This document shows positions 16,894-24,983 of a DNA stretch of 34,643 nt, one piece after another. This DNA comes from Melioribacteraceae bacterium (GTDB lineage Bacteria > Bacteroidota > Ignavibacteria > Ignavibacteriales > Melioribacteraceae): positions 1 through 34,643 of the forward strand of contig JAKIUC010000047.1 in the NCBI GenBank assembly GCA_021647785.1. Direction: 5' to 3'. The notes beneath the pieces were generated by a model that saw nothing but the letters and a program-made list of their open reading frames with translations, did not search any database and was not told the origin of the DNA. Position 1 is the first letter of the stretch; every line of letters starts with the position of its first letter. The position numbers and the translations under genes were made by a program.

Positions 16894-18242
16894 TATAATT
16901 CCTCCCAAGGTAAAAAATTATTAATTGGACCGTAGCTGTGGAAGAATCCGGTAAGCATAACATTGTTTACATCTTTCCCAGTTCTCGCAACGTTTTGTTC
17001 AATTAGTTTTAATCCATTCTCTCTTGTTGCATGCATAAAACTCTTAGCAACTTTTGCTCCGAGAGTATCGAGTGAATTTAAACTTTTGAAATATGTAGCT
17101 AATAAATCTGTTCTATCTTTAATTTTGATAACCTCTTTCCATTCTATATGGTTATCCGGTAGATTACCAATTAAATTATCCATTTTTTCAGAAATAACTT
17201 TAACATCAACATATTCATTATTGTAGAAATCGTAGATTGCAGATATTTTCCCTTTTTCATATTTCATAAAACCATCTTTTTGAGACCCATCAGAATTCTG
17301 ACCACCTTTAACTTCTCTATCGAATAGTTGGTCTAATAAATCGCTGTGCAAATCTTCATTTTTAAAATAAGGGTTCATAACTTCCATAATATATTTGCAG
17401 ACATCAATACCAACGTAATCAATTAGTTGAAATATTCCCATCGGGCGAATCATAAATTCTTGCGAAACTTTATTAACAATGTAAAGAGCTTCTGCAAATC
17501 CAAAATCTGATTTTAGGTCGTTCAATAATTTTATTCCAAACAGGGCATCTCTCATAAAATGTCCGTTACCAATAAAACCCGCTACATCATTGGAGTTCAC
17601 AACAAACTTTCGCAATCTTTTAGCATAGATTAATGCAAATTCATTAAGTTCGGTAAGTGTATCGTTTCCATTTATTAACTCTACTAATTTTTGAATTGCA
17701 GGAGGGTTGTAAAAATGGAATCCTATTATTCTTCCCTCAAGTTTAGTTTGCTCATTTAAATAACTAATAGGAACTGAAGATGTATTAGTAAAAAACCAAG
17801 GAGAAGTTTCACTATTCTCATCAATCTGTTTAAATAATTTAATTTTTAATTTTGGATTTTCATTAACAGCTTCAAAAATTACATTTGAATTAAATGTGTT
17901 TTCAATTCTAATTGAAGGACGAATAACCGAAAGAACTTTGGCAATGTATTCATCAATTATTTCGCTGTTGTAAACTAAGTTTTTATTTTCAGAATATGCT
18001 TTACGCAGAAAAACTATTTTTTTCTCAGCAATCTTACGAGCTTGTACCCTCACATAATCAGCCAATCCAGCCAATGCTTTGTCAGAAACATCAATTGCAT
18101 TTAGTACAAATGTAAGATTTTCATTCTCTTTTTTGAAACTTAAATCAGCCATTTCAACGGCTGTTAGTAGTAGTATTCCACTTCCCATTTTGCCAGCAGC
18201 CCCAAGAACAGAGACGTTGGAAAGCCGTTCATCATAAGTCAT
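16893..18242 (-). CDS. 3-hydroxyacyl-CoA dehydrogenase
   Basis: 449 residues from ATG at 18242 (MTYDERLSN), chosen because AAGGAT precedes it and because the 51 residues upstream in the longer frame are low-complexity and run through the 27-base repeat. The NAD-binding Rossmann motif VSVLGAAGKMGSG is at residues about 10-22. The FYNPP motif near residue 180 and the NSNDVAGFIGNGHFMRDALFG segment belong to the HCDH family, which oxidises (3S)-hydroxyacyl-CoA to 3-oxoacyl-CoA. At 449 residues it is longer than the short, roughly 290-residue butyryl-type enzymes; the C-terminal part carries helical extensions that I do not recognise. The gene overlaps the thiolase start by one base, and the two should form a bicistronic fatty-acid or 3-hydroxybutyrate-type unit. 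Confidence 0.88.
   Translation of the reverse strand: MTYDERLSNVSVLGAAGKMGSGILLLTAVEMADLSFKKENENLTFVLNAIDVSDKALAGLADYVRVQARKIAEKKIVFLRKAYSENKNLVYNSEIIDEYIAKVLSVIRPSIRIENTFNSNVIFEAVNENPKLKIKLFKQIDENSETSPWFFTNTSSVPISYLNEQTKLEGRIIGFHFYNPPAIQKLVELINGNDTLTELNEFALIYAKRLRKFVVNSNDVAGFIGNGHFMRDALFGIKLLNDLKSDFGFAEALYIVNKVSQEFMIRPMGIFQLIDYVGIDVCKYIMEVMNPYFKNEDLHSDLLDQLFDREVKGGQNSDGSQKDGFMKYEKGKISAIYDFYNNEYVDVKVISEKMDNLIGNLPDNHIEWKEVIKIKDRTDLLATYFKSLNSLDTLGAKVAKSFMHATRENGLKLIEQNVARTGKDVNNVMLTGFFHSYGPINNFLPWEEL
16900..16906 (-). promoter_or_regulatory. Ribosome binding site GGGAGGA that fixes the thiolase start
   Basis: GGGAGGA lies 6 bases before the ATG at 16893, inside the last codons of the dehydrogenase gene. 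It rules in favour of the TAATG overlap start over the ATG at 16908. Confidence 0.8.
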
Positions 18243-18337
18243 AAATATTATCCTTTTAAAATTAACAATGAGAAAAAATAGTTTTTTCTTTTTAGAAAGA
18301 CAAGGAGAAATTAGGGGTAAAATGAACTGGGTAAAAC

Positions 18338-18364
18338 TATACCGACAATGAAATGTCTGTGAGA
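18338..18364. repeat. 27-base direct repeat, left copy
   Basis: Identical over 27 bases to 19221-19247. The core GACAATGAAATGTC has a 4-base-pair dyad, extended imperfectly on both sides. This copy lies between the antitoxin gene and the dehydrogenase gene. Together the two copies flank the toxin-antitoxin pair and the DUF5686 tail remnant. Confidence 0.85.
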
Positions 18365-18394
18365 CTCTTAAAGAGGATTTTGTTGTGTTTACCA

Positions 18395-18613
18395 CTACCT
18401 TTTTCTTATCTCTTTAAGAATATCTAAAATCTCATCTTTCTCAATATTGATATTTATACCTTTTACATTCAAAGGAGATTTTTTTTCTGAGCAAGCTTTT
18501 ACTTCAAAAAGACTTCCATCTTTTCGTTTAATTAAAACGGTTCCCTCTCTCTTTGCTTTGTCGAGCAAGAAAGCCAATTTTTGACGTGCTTCACTATATG
18601 TATATGTTTGCAT
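18395..18613 (-). CDS. Phd/YefM-like antitoxin
   Basis: 72 residues from ATG at 18613 (MQTYTYSEARQKL); the frame can extend to a TTG at 18625 but GAGG sits before the ATG. The N-terminus with SEARQKLAFLLDKA and VLIKRKDG has the pattern of Phd/YefM antitoxins, which bind DNA with the N-domain and neutralise the toxin with a C-terminal helix; the C-terminus here (EILDILKEIRKR) is a charged helix. It starts one base after the stop of the PIN-domain toxin gene, so the order is toxin first, the reverse of most VapBC pairs. The complex would be expected to repress its own promoter. Confidence 0.82.
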   Translation of the reverse strand: MQTYTYSEARQKLAFLLDKAKREGTVLIKRKDGSLFEVKACSEKKSPLNVKGININIEKDEILDILKEIRKR

Positions 18614-18614
18614 T

Positions 18615-19007
18615 TTAAACCTCAATAATTTTTATTTTCATTTTTTCTGCAATATTTATTAAACCTTTATCAAGTGTTAGTAAAGGAACACTAAACTTTC
18701 TTGAACATTCAAGAAAGTATGAATCATAAGCATAAGTATTATACTTACTTGCTATTTCTAATGATGCAAATAGATTTACATCAACAAATCTTATAGGGAT
18801 CATTGAATAGGAATCTAAAACTATTTTTACCATTTCAAAAGTGATTCTATCTCTTTTAAGCATCGCAGAGAATGCGTTCCCTATCTCCCAATGGAGTGAA
18901 GAGGGAGCAACCAATTCCTCCCCTTTTGTTATTTTCAAAATTCTTGATTTACTTTTTTCATTTGTCAAAACAGCAATTATCACAGAAGTATCAACAACAA
19001 TACTCAT
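18615..19007 (-). CDS. PIN-domain toxin, VapC-like
   Basis: 130 residues from ATG at 19007 (MSIVVDTSVIIAVL), preceded by GGGAGGA at 19011-19017. The longer frame to 19079 adds residues encoded in the upstream region and lacks such a site. The PIN-fold acidic residues are present: Asp6 in VVDTS, Glu in HWEIGNAF and Asp in YAYDSYFLE, which bind metal for RNA cleavage. VapC toxins cut tRNA or rRNA when the antitoxin is degraded. The gene is coupled to the downstream antitoxin with 1 base between them. The pair lies between two copies of a 27-base repeat and abuts the remnant of a DUF5686 gene, marking it as an accessory insertion. Confidence 0.9.
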   Translation of the reverse strand: MSIVVDTSVIIAVLTNEKSKSRILKITKGEELVAPSSLHWEIGNAFSAMLKRDRITFEMVKIVLDSYSMIPIRFVDVNLFASLEIASKYNTYAYDSYFLECSRKFSVPLLTLDKGLINIAEKMKIKIIEV

Positions 19008-19021
19008 AGTTCCTCCCACTA

Positions 19022-19043
19022 CAAATCTATTGTACAATTGTAC
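19022..19043 (-). promoter_or_regulatory. Palindrome and TAnnTTTG box upstream of the toxin gene
   Basis: GTACAATTGTAC (19032-19043) is a perfect 12-base palindrome. Just after it on the minus strand is TAGATTTG (19022-19029), matching the TAnnTTTG -7 element of Bacteroidota promoters. A palindrome beside a promoter is the usual operator layout for an autoregulated toxin-antitoxin pair. The box is only 15 bases from the ATG, which would make a very short leader, so the promoter call is tentative. Confidence 0.4.
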
Positions 19044-19083
19044 TAAAATATACACGAATTTGATCTCTAATACAAGCACTTAT

Positions 19084-19203
19084 ACTAACTATTGGGAAAT
19101 CTATGGTGGTATTGCAGGTATTTTAGGATTTATAAATGTAAATGCCGCCTATAATAGTTTCAGTAACACTGTTGTTCGTCTTGAATTTTTAAAGTTTCTT
19201 TAA
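19084..19203 (+). pseudogene. C-terminal remnant of a DUF5686-type gene
   Basis: This stretch reads NYWEIYGGIAGILGF through to FLKFL and a TAA stop, matching closely the last 39 residues of the intact gene at 19421-21784 (YYWEIYGGIAGILGF to LSKFL). Nothing of the rest of that gene is found upstream; instead the reverse-oriented toxin gene begins within 80 bases. It is thus the tail of a former paralogue whose body was deleted or replaced. Confidence 0.85.
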
Positions 19204-19220
19204 CAATTTTATAAAACTGA

Positions 19221-19247
19221 TATACCGACAATGAAATGTCTGTGAGA
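19221..19247. repeat. 27-base direct repeat, right copy
   Basis: Identical over 27 bases to 18338-18364. It starts 18 bases after the stop codon of the DUF5686 remnant, and a few bases of TAAAACT also match before both copies. Confidence 0.85.
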
Positions 19248-19420
19248 TTATGTGGCACTGTTGCTCATCAATCCTTAAATTACAAATGTAATATTTTATC
19301 CACCTAAAAATCATTTGAACCAGAGAAAAGTAGTTTTAGAATGTAACATTTCTTAGTTTCATTCGTCCATATAAAAGTGTTTTCTTTACTAAATTTCAAC
19401 TGAATAATTTAGGGTACAAA

Positions 19421-21784
19421 ATGAAATTATTTCCAATAGTATTTTTAATCTTTTCTTCAATTCTTTATTCACAAGTAACAAGTCTTTCTGGAAATATTAA
19501 CAATAATGAGACTGACAAACCAATTTCTTTTGTTAACATTGGTGTTAAAGGAACTTATTTTGGGACAAGTTCAAATGAGTTTGGTCAGTTTAAACTTGCA
19601 CTTAAAAATGGCACCCACAATTTAATTTTTAGCTGTGTGGGATATGAAACAAAAACAATAGCAGTTACAATGCCAAATGATAGTGAAGTTTTAATTAACC
19701 TTAAACCCATTTCAATAGTGTTACCTGAAGTAATTGTTAATGCAGAAGAAAATCCTGCCTACTCAATAATTAGAAAAGCTATTGAGAATAAAGAAAAGAA
19801 CAAAGAAGGTTTATTAAATTATCATTATGATTTTTATTCGAAAAATATTTTAAAGTCGGGTAAAGAAATTATTTTTATGGAAGAAGATATGGGCGAAGGA
19901 TTTATTAATTTACCCGATGATGTAAAAGAAATAAAAACGGAACTACATCATACAGAGAATATTTCTGGAAAAGTATTTACACAAATTGACTTAAACTTTC
20001 TCGAAAAAAAAATAATAGATTTCACTAATGATTCTATAACCCTTGGTAAATTTGTATTTCATTTACCAATTTCAAAATTTGCTTTTGACTATTATGATTA
20101 TCAACTTTTAGGGATTCAGCAAAGTGGCAATCGTAATTTCTATCAAATTAAGGTTATTCCCCTTTCTGATATACGACCAACTTTTAAAGGTGAAATTTTG
20201 ATTGATGATTCTTCATATGCCCTTACAAACTTAAATCTGACTCTTGAAAATAGAAACTTAATGCCCTTTACAGAATTTAAAATGTCGATTATCCAAAATC
20301 TGACAAACCATAAAAAATATTGGCTCCCTAAGTATTATAACATCGATGTTATATATAGTATAAACTATTACCATCTCATAACTCTTGATAGTGCAATTAC
20401 TTCTTACGTAAAGGTTTTTAACAATCATGCTATTAACATAAATAAAAGTGACTCACTTTTAAAGAACATAAGTAGAATTGGTGATACAACATTTAACTTA
20501 GAACCTAAAATAATAACACAATCTAAAATTGATTCTATTAGATTATACCCTTTATCATTAGATGAAATAAAAGCATATCAAGATATAGATAGTACTAAAG
20601 ATATTGCTACATCTCTAAAATTTGGCGGTATTGGTGGTAAGCATATTAAATCGGAAATAAAAAAGAAAAAAAATAAAAAGAATAATAGTTTCAACTTTGG
20701 AAAACTTTTTAATTATACCGATTTTCAAAATAACCGAGTTGATGGAATAATGCCTGGATTAAAATACTCTTATGGAATTGCTGATACAGTATTTAGGTTT
20801 TCGATAAATGTTGGCTACACTTTAGCAAGTAAAGATATTAAGGCAAATCTTTCATTTTATTTTCCAACAAAAAATAGATTTTTTAATGGAATTGAACTTA
20901 GTGGAAATTACGGAACCAAACCAACATCAGTTTATAGTCACTATCCAAATTTGTGGAATGGTATAGCAGTAACACTCGGTTTGGAAGACCATTTTAATTA
21001 TTACTTTTCAAAAGGTGGAACTCTTGGAATTGTGAAAAAATTTAACAAAAAGACTACTGCAAAACTAAGCTTTGCAGTAGAGTCACAAAGTTCTGTTAAT
21101 GCAATAAAGTATTACAGTATCTTTAATACAAATAGGGATGTTAGAATTAATCCAAAAATAACTAATGGTACAGACAACAAAATTGTTCTAAATATTAACA
21201 GCGGCAAATCTCCTTTTGAAATAAATTTAACAACAGCAAATGGATTTGTTTCCCAAGTTGATTTTTCTTCCAAATTATTGGGAAGTGATTTTGAATATGC
21301 AAGAGTAAATGCCGTATATAAATTTTATATTCGTACAATATACAATGAACTCTTTTTTGCACCTTATCTTGGCGTTTTTATTGAAGCTACCTCTCTGTTT
21401 GGGTCGTATGGACTGCAACATTTATACACTCCACAAACTGCTTTAAGTTTCTTTTCACCTTTTGGTGCTTTTAAAGGTTTGCAGCCATATCAACTAACTG
21501 GTAATAATAGTATTGCTATTCACATAGAGCATAATTGGCGAAAAACATTTTTTGATATGCTTGGTATTTATTTCCCTGTAGCCTGGAATTTAGAATTAAC
21601 TACAGGAGTAAGTGGTTTAGGTATTTGGAACAATAGTAATAATCTAAAAAAAATAAGTTCGGATGGTTACTATTGGGAAATATACGGAGGTATTGCAGGT
21701 ATTTTAGGATTTCTGAACATCAATGTTGCATATAACAAATTCGGAAATACTGTTGTTAGGTTTGAACTTTCTAAGTTTCTCTAA
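19421..21784 (+). CDS. DUF5686 / carboxypeptidase-regulatory-like outer-membrane protein
   Basis: 787 residues, the only long plus-strand gene here. Signal peptide 1-18 (ILYSQ). Residues about 22-95 form a CarboxypepD_reg-like domain (GNINNNETDKPISFVNIGVKG, SSNEFGQF). The segment from about residue 108, with NPAYSIIRKAIENK and YDFYSKN, is the hallmark of DUF5686, a Bacteroidota family of outer-membrane barrels of unknown function. The second half alternates strands with aromatic residues and ends YNKFGNTVVRFELSKFL, as a barrel would. A lysine-rich run near residue 415 (EIKKKKNKKNN) separates the two halves. It converges with ricT, 49 bases away. A tail remnant of a paralogue lies just upstream at 19084-19203. 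Confidence 0.88.
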   Translation: MKLFPIVFLIFSSILYSQVTSLSGNINNNETDKPISFVNIGVKGTYFGTSSNEFGQFKLALKNGTHNLIFSCVGYETKTIAVTMPNDSEVLINLKPISIVLPEVIVNAEENPAYSIIRKAIENKEKNKEGLLNYHYDFYSKNILKSGKEIIFMEEDMGEGFINLPDDVKEIKTELHHTENISGKVFTQIDLNFLEKKIIDFTNDSITLGKFVFHLPISKFAFDYYDYQLLGIQQSGNRNFYQIKVIPLSDIRPTFKGEILIDDSSYALTNLNLTLENRNLMPFTEFKMSIIQNLTNHKKYWLPKYYNIDVIYSINYYHLITLDSAITSYVKVFNNHAININKSDSLLKNISRIGDTTFNLEPKIITQSKIDSIRLYPLSLDEIKAYQDIDSTKDIATSLKFGGIGGKHIKSEIKKKKNKKNNSFNFGKLFNYTDFQNNRVDGIMPGLKYSYGIADTVFRFSINVGYTLASKDIKANLSFYFPTKNRFFNGIELSGNYGTKPTSVYSHYPNLWNGIAVTLGLEDHFNYYFSKGGTLGIVKKFNKKTTAKLSFAVESQSSVNAIKYYSIFNTNRDVRINPKITNGTDNKIVLNINSGKSPFEINLTTANGFVSQVDFSSKLLGSDFEYARVNAVYKFYIRTIYNELFFAPYLGVFIEATSLFGSYGLQHLYTPQTALSFFSPFGAFKGLQPYQLTGNNSIAIHIEHNWRKTFFDMLGIYFPVAWNLELTTGVSGLGIWNNSNNLKKISSDGYYWEIYGGIAGILGFLNINVAYNKFGNTVVRFELSKFL

Positions 21785-21833
21785 CGTTTAATAAAGATAT
21801 AGACTTAACATCTTAAATTTTTCAACCAAACTA

Positions 21834-22670
21834 TCAATCAACTTCAAACGATAAGCAGCACTTTAGTTTACCGCAGGGTCCGCAATGCTTTGTAAGAAAT
21901 GAAGTGAGATTTTGTTCATTTGCAATTTGTGTAGTAACCTTTTTGAAGCTGCTTACAAAACTAGTGCAACAATACTCTCTTCCGCAAGAGCCAACACCAC
22001 CAATCATTTTTGCTTCATCCCTTACACCTATTTGGCGAAGCTCAATTCTTGTTTTAAATTCGGTAGCAAGTTCTTTAACCAATTGTCGGAAGTCAACCCT
22101 ACCGTCGGCAGTATAATAAAAATATAGTTTCTTTCTATCAAATTGATAATGGATATCAACTAACTTCATTTCCAATTTATGTTTTGTAATTGACTCCATA
22201 AAAAACTCTTTTGCCGATTTCCCATCATCAATGTTAGCTTGGTAATGCCTTAAATCTTCTTCATTTAGTTTACGCAGAACTTTTGGTATATCTTCTCCAA
22301 ATAAACCAAGGCGTTGTCGTTTATATCTTACAACTTCTTCAGTCTCAGTTATTATTGCTACTTCAGTACCCTCTGGTAATCTGATGAGAATTAAATCATT
22401 ATTATTTAATTCCACATCATTGCCATTAGTGTAGCAAAAATGTTTGCCAACTAATCCTTTACTATTTGCTTCAACAATTTTTCGCTTATCAATTTCAGTT
22501 CCATTACTAAAATCGGGGCTACATCCTCCGCAAGAAGCATCAGCACTCTGTAGCTTTTTTATATCGTTTAATATTTTATTTTTGAAGAGATTATTATATG
22601 TAGAATTGAGATTAGGTACAACCGAATCCAATTCGCTATTATTTATAAAAGATAGATCTAAATTATACAT
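21834..22670 (-). CDS. ricT: RicT-like PSP1-domain protein (YaaT family)
   Basis: 278 residues. The PSP1 core and its cysteine-rich end are clear: GGVGSCGREYCCTSF near residue 230 and HCGPCGKLKCCLSFE near 265. In Bacillus, RicT (YaaT) works with RicA and RicF as an iron-sulphur complex affecting mRNA maturation by RNase Y; a role in this lineage is not established. An extra SCGGC motif near residue 46 adds possible metal ligands. The gene starts 6 bases after the holB stop, the same holB-yaaT adjacency as in Bacillus, which supports both calls. AAAAGG at the holB end serves as ribosome site. Confidence 0.88.
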   Translation of the reverse strand: MYNLDLSFINNSELDSVVPNLNSTYNNLFKNKILNDIKKLQSADASCGGCSPDFSNGTEIDKRKIVEANSKGLVGKHFCYTNGNDVELNNNDLILIRLPEGTEVAIITETEEVVRYKRQRLGLFGEDIPKVLRKLNEEDLRHYQANIDDGKSAKEFFMESITKHKLEMKLVDIHYQFDRKKLYFYYTADGRVDFRQLVKELATEFKTRIELRQIGVRDEAKMIGGVGSCGREYCCTSFVSSFKKVTTQIANEQNLTSFLTKHCGPCGKLKCCLSFEVD

Positions 22671-22676
22671 TACGTA

Positions 22677-23783
22677 TTACCTTTTTGTAATTGCAGTGAT
22701 GTTAAAGATAATGTTCAATATTAATAGATTCAAGTTAATGTTTTTATCCATTTCATTTCTAAGGTTTGTTAATGAAAATATTATTTCATCAAGTTGCACA
22801 TAATCAAATTTTGCAATAAATTTTTGAATAGTATCTTCGTATTTTTTGAAATGAATATTACCACTTCCAATCTTCATTTTTTGAACATCAATAAACCAAG
22901 TTACAAATAGTTGAATAATAATTGGAACAACATTTTTCGATTTTTTCTCTATTAGATTATTAAATAGTTTAATTGCAGTATTATATCTATGCCCTAACGA
23001 ATATCTCAAAATATTTATTGATGTCTCTTGAAGGTCATCAAACCCATACTCCAACAACTTAAATACATTATAAACAGAGCCATTAGAAAATGGAATTATC
23101 TGCTGAGCTAAAATTGGATCAATACTAAAGCGGCTAATTAAAATATCGTTTAAAATATTATCTTGCAGAGCAGAAAACTGGATTTGCCAACAACGAGATT
23201 TAGTAGTAGGTAATAAATTTTCCGGTTTATCTGAAATTAAAATAAATATTACACCCTTTGGTGGTTCTTCGAGGCTTTTAAGTAAAGCGTTTTGAGCTTC
23301 TTTGCTCATGAGATGAGCATCTTCGATGAGAATTAATCTGTATGGTAATTCATCATAATTAATTGAGAGTGATCTCTTTATATCTCTGATACTGCTAATT
23401 TTAATATTATTTGCACCCTCAATAAAGACTTCATAAAAACTATTTTCCGATTTTTTACGAATCTCATCTTTAATGTTTTCTAAATCACTACTGCTTATTT
23501 TTTTAAGTGGAAAATCATCAGGCAACTCTCCCTTACCACGCGGTAACGGAATTACATATTTAACCACCGGCTCTTCAAGTTTATCTATTTTTGAAGTAAA
23601 ATCTTTGGAGGGAAGATGTAACCTTAATAATTCCTTAATGAACTCTCTTGCAGTTAGATGCTGACCAACATTTCTTGTACCTGTAAATAATAACGCATGC
23701 GGAATTTGTTCTGTGGTAATAAACTTATTGAGAATTTCAACTACTTTATCTTGTCCTGTAATTGAACTCAAATGGTTAGACAT
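22677..23783 (-). CDS. holB: DNA polymerase III delta' subunit
   Basis: 368 residues. The AAA+ clamp-loader fold is visible: SSITGQDKVVEILNKFI, then HALLFTGTRNVG where the P-loop should be, the LILIEDAHLMSKEAQNALLKSLEEPP block and the TTKSRCWQIQF sensor region with the SRC motif. The P-loop lacks the GKT residues, as expected of the delta' subunit, which does not hydrolyse ATP. The zinc-binding cysteines typical of many delta'/tau proteins are not seen. It would act with DnaX and HolA to load the sliding clamp. It is 2 bases from the DUF2795 gene and 6 bases from ricT. Confidence 0.88.
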   Translation of the reverse strand: MSNHLSSITGQDKVVEILNKFITTEQIPHALLFTGTRNVGQHLTAREFIKELLRLHLPSKDFTSKIDKLEEPVVKYVIPLPRGKGELPDDFPLKKISSSDLENIKDEIRKKSENSFYEVFIEGANNIKISSIRDIKRSLSINYDELPYRLILIEDAHLMSKEAQNALLKSLEEPPKGVIFILISDKPENLLPTTKSRCWQIQFSALQDNILNDILISRFSIDPILAQQIIPFSNGSVYNVFKLLEYGFDDLQETSINILRYSLGHRYNTAIKLFNNLIEKKSKNVVPIIIQLFVTWFIDVQKMKIGSGNIHFKKYEDTIQKFIAKFDYVQLDEIIFSLTNLRNEMDKNINLNLLILNIIFNITAITKR

Positions 23784-23785
23784 AA

Positions 23786-24037
23786 TTAGATATACTCGCC
23801 ATCGTCATCCATAAAGAGGAAATCTTCATCTGTAGGATAATCGGGCCAAACATCTTCTATAGTTTCAAATAAAACTATTTCATCTTCAGAGCTATCATCA
23901 ATATCAACTAACTCTTCTAAATTGTAAATTACTTCACGTGGTGCACCAATGCGGTCTGCATAATCAATAAGTTCTTCCTTTGTGGCTGGCCATGGTGCAT
24001 CATCAAGATAAGAAGCCAATTCAATTGTCCAAATCAT
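23786..24037 (-). CDS. DUF2795 family protein
   Basis: 83 residues, very acidic. WTIELASYLDDAPWPATKEELIDYADRIG and the following APREVIYNLEEL match the DUF2795 pattern, a small family without known function; the second half is Asp/Glu-rich (WPDYPTDEDFLFMDDD). It is packed between the M23 peptidase gene (13-base gap) and holB (2-base gap), so it is very likely co-transcribed with them. Confidence 0.85.
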   Translation of the reverse strand: MIWTIELASYLDDAPWPATKEELIDYADRIGAPREVIYNLEELVDIDDSSEDEIVLFETIEDVWPDYPTDEDFLFMDDDGEYI

Positions 24038-24050
24038 ATAGTGTTATTCC

Positions 24051-24983
24051 TTATTTATAATTCTTTGCTAATTCAAATATTTTAACATCATCAAAAATAA
24101 AATTTCGAGGATTTAGAGCAATTCCATTATGTTTAACTTCATAATGCAAATGAGGTCCCGTAGATAAACTACCAGAACTTCCGGTTAATCCAATTAAATC
24201 GCCCCTTTTTATTTTCTGACCCTTTCTTACTTTATATCTATTTAAGTGACCATATAAAGTTTTGTAACCAAAACCATGGTTAATAATAATAGTTTTACCA
24301 AGACCACCTTTTCTTCCAATAAATTCTACAACTCCACCACCAGGAGCATAAACTGGAGTATTGTAATAAGCTAAAAAGTCAACACCATTGTGCATTCTTT
24401 TAATTTTAAGAATTGGATGTCGCCTCATACCAAACCTATCGCCATAACTTCCGGTAGTTGGTTTTATTGCTGGTAAAGCATCATACAGTTCACTGTTCAA
24501 TAAAAATGCTTTTTTAATATCTTCATAGTTCTCATTTTCCAATTTTATTTTCAGCTCTATTGTTTCAACATAATTATCAAGAGTTGAAATAATATCATTA
24601 GCTTCAGAGCTATTTGAAAAAATTAAATTATTAAAAATTGAGCCGCCCGTTCCAATATTTCGTTCTTCATCAGTAATCAATTCCAAATTATTTTTCATTC
24701 TCAAATCGTAATTTGTTATTGATAAAGAATCTAACTGAGAGTTAAAAACTTGAAGATTATTTACAATTTCTGACAATTCCTTCTTTAGCATACTATTTTC
24801 AGTTTGCAGCGTTTTTAATTGGGAATTTGGATTAAGTGTATAATTTAAAATAAAATAGACTCCAAAAATAAAGAAAGAAATTAAAAGCGTGGATAAAGCA
24901 AGAAGATAGAGAAATTTTCTGTGATATTTCTCAATCTCTATAAATTTTAATTTGCTTTTCGAAAAATAATAATATTTCTTCAT
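24051..24983 (-). CDS. M23 (LytM-type) cell-wall peptidase with membrane anchor and coiled coil
   Basis: 310 residues. A single hydrophobic segment at about 25-48 anchors it in the inner membrane. Residues about 50-115 have the spacing of a coiled coil (LKTLQTENSMLKKELSEIVNNL). The M23 domain (about 180-300) starts SYGDRFGMRRHP and keeps the zinc ligands of HNGVD and the HxH of GPHLHYEV, so it should be an active endopeptidase cutting peptide cross-links in peptidoglycan, unlike EnvC-type inactive forms. It is the first gene of the run to ricT, preceded by a 449-base gap that carries a long inverted-repeat element. Confidence 0.9.
   Translation of the reverse strand: MKKYYYFSKSKLKFIEIEKYHRKFLYLLALSTLLISFFIFGVYFILNYTLNPNSQLKTLQTENSMLKKELSEIVNNLQVFNSQLDSLSITNYDLRMKNNLELITDEERNIGTGGSIFNNLIFSNSSEANDIISTLDNYVETIELKIKLENENYEDIKKAFLLNSELYDALPAIKPTTGSYGDRFGMRRHPILKIKRMHNGVDFLAYYNTPVYAPGGGVVEFIGRKGGLGKTIIINHGFGYKTLYGHLNRYKVRKGQKIKRGDLIGLTGSSGSLSTGPHLHYEVKHNGIALNPRNFIFDDVKIFELAKNYK

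Noticed and set aside
18243-18395. N-terminal 51-residue extension of the dehydrogenase frame
   Set aside because: Low-complexity, includes the 27-base repeat, and the ATG at 18242 has a ribosome site and starts just before the Rossmann motif.
18841-19203. 120-residue plus-strand ORF
   Set aside because: Its first two thirds are antisense to the PIN toxin gene; only the end (19084-19203) has meaning, as the DUF5686 remnant.
21794-21822. Weak hairpin AAGAT/ATCTT followed by AAATTTTT between DUF5686 and ricT
   Set aside because: Only five base pairs with an 11-base loop; it could be a bidirectional terminator of the convergent genes but is too weak to call.
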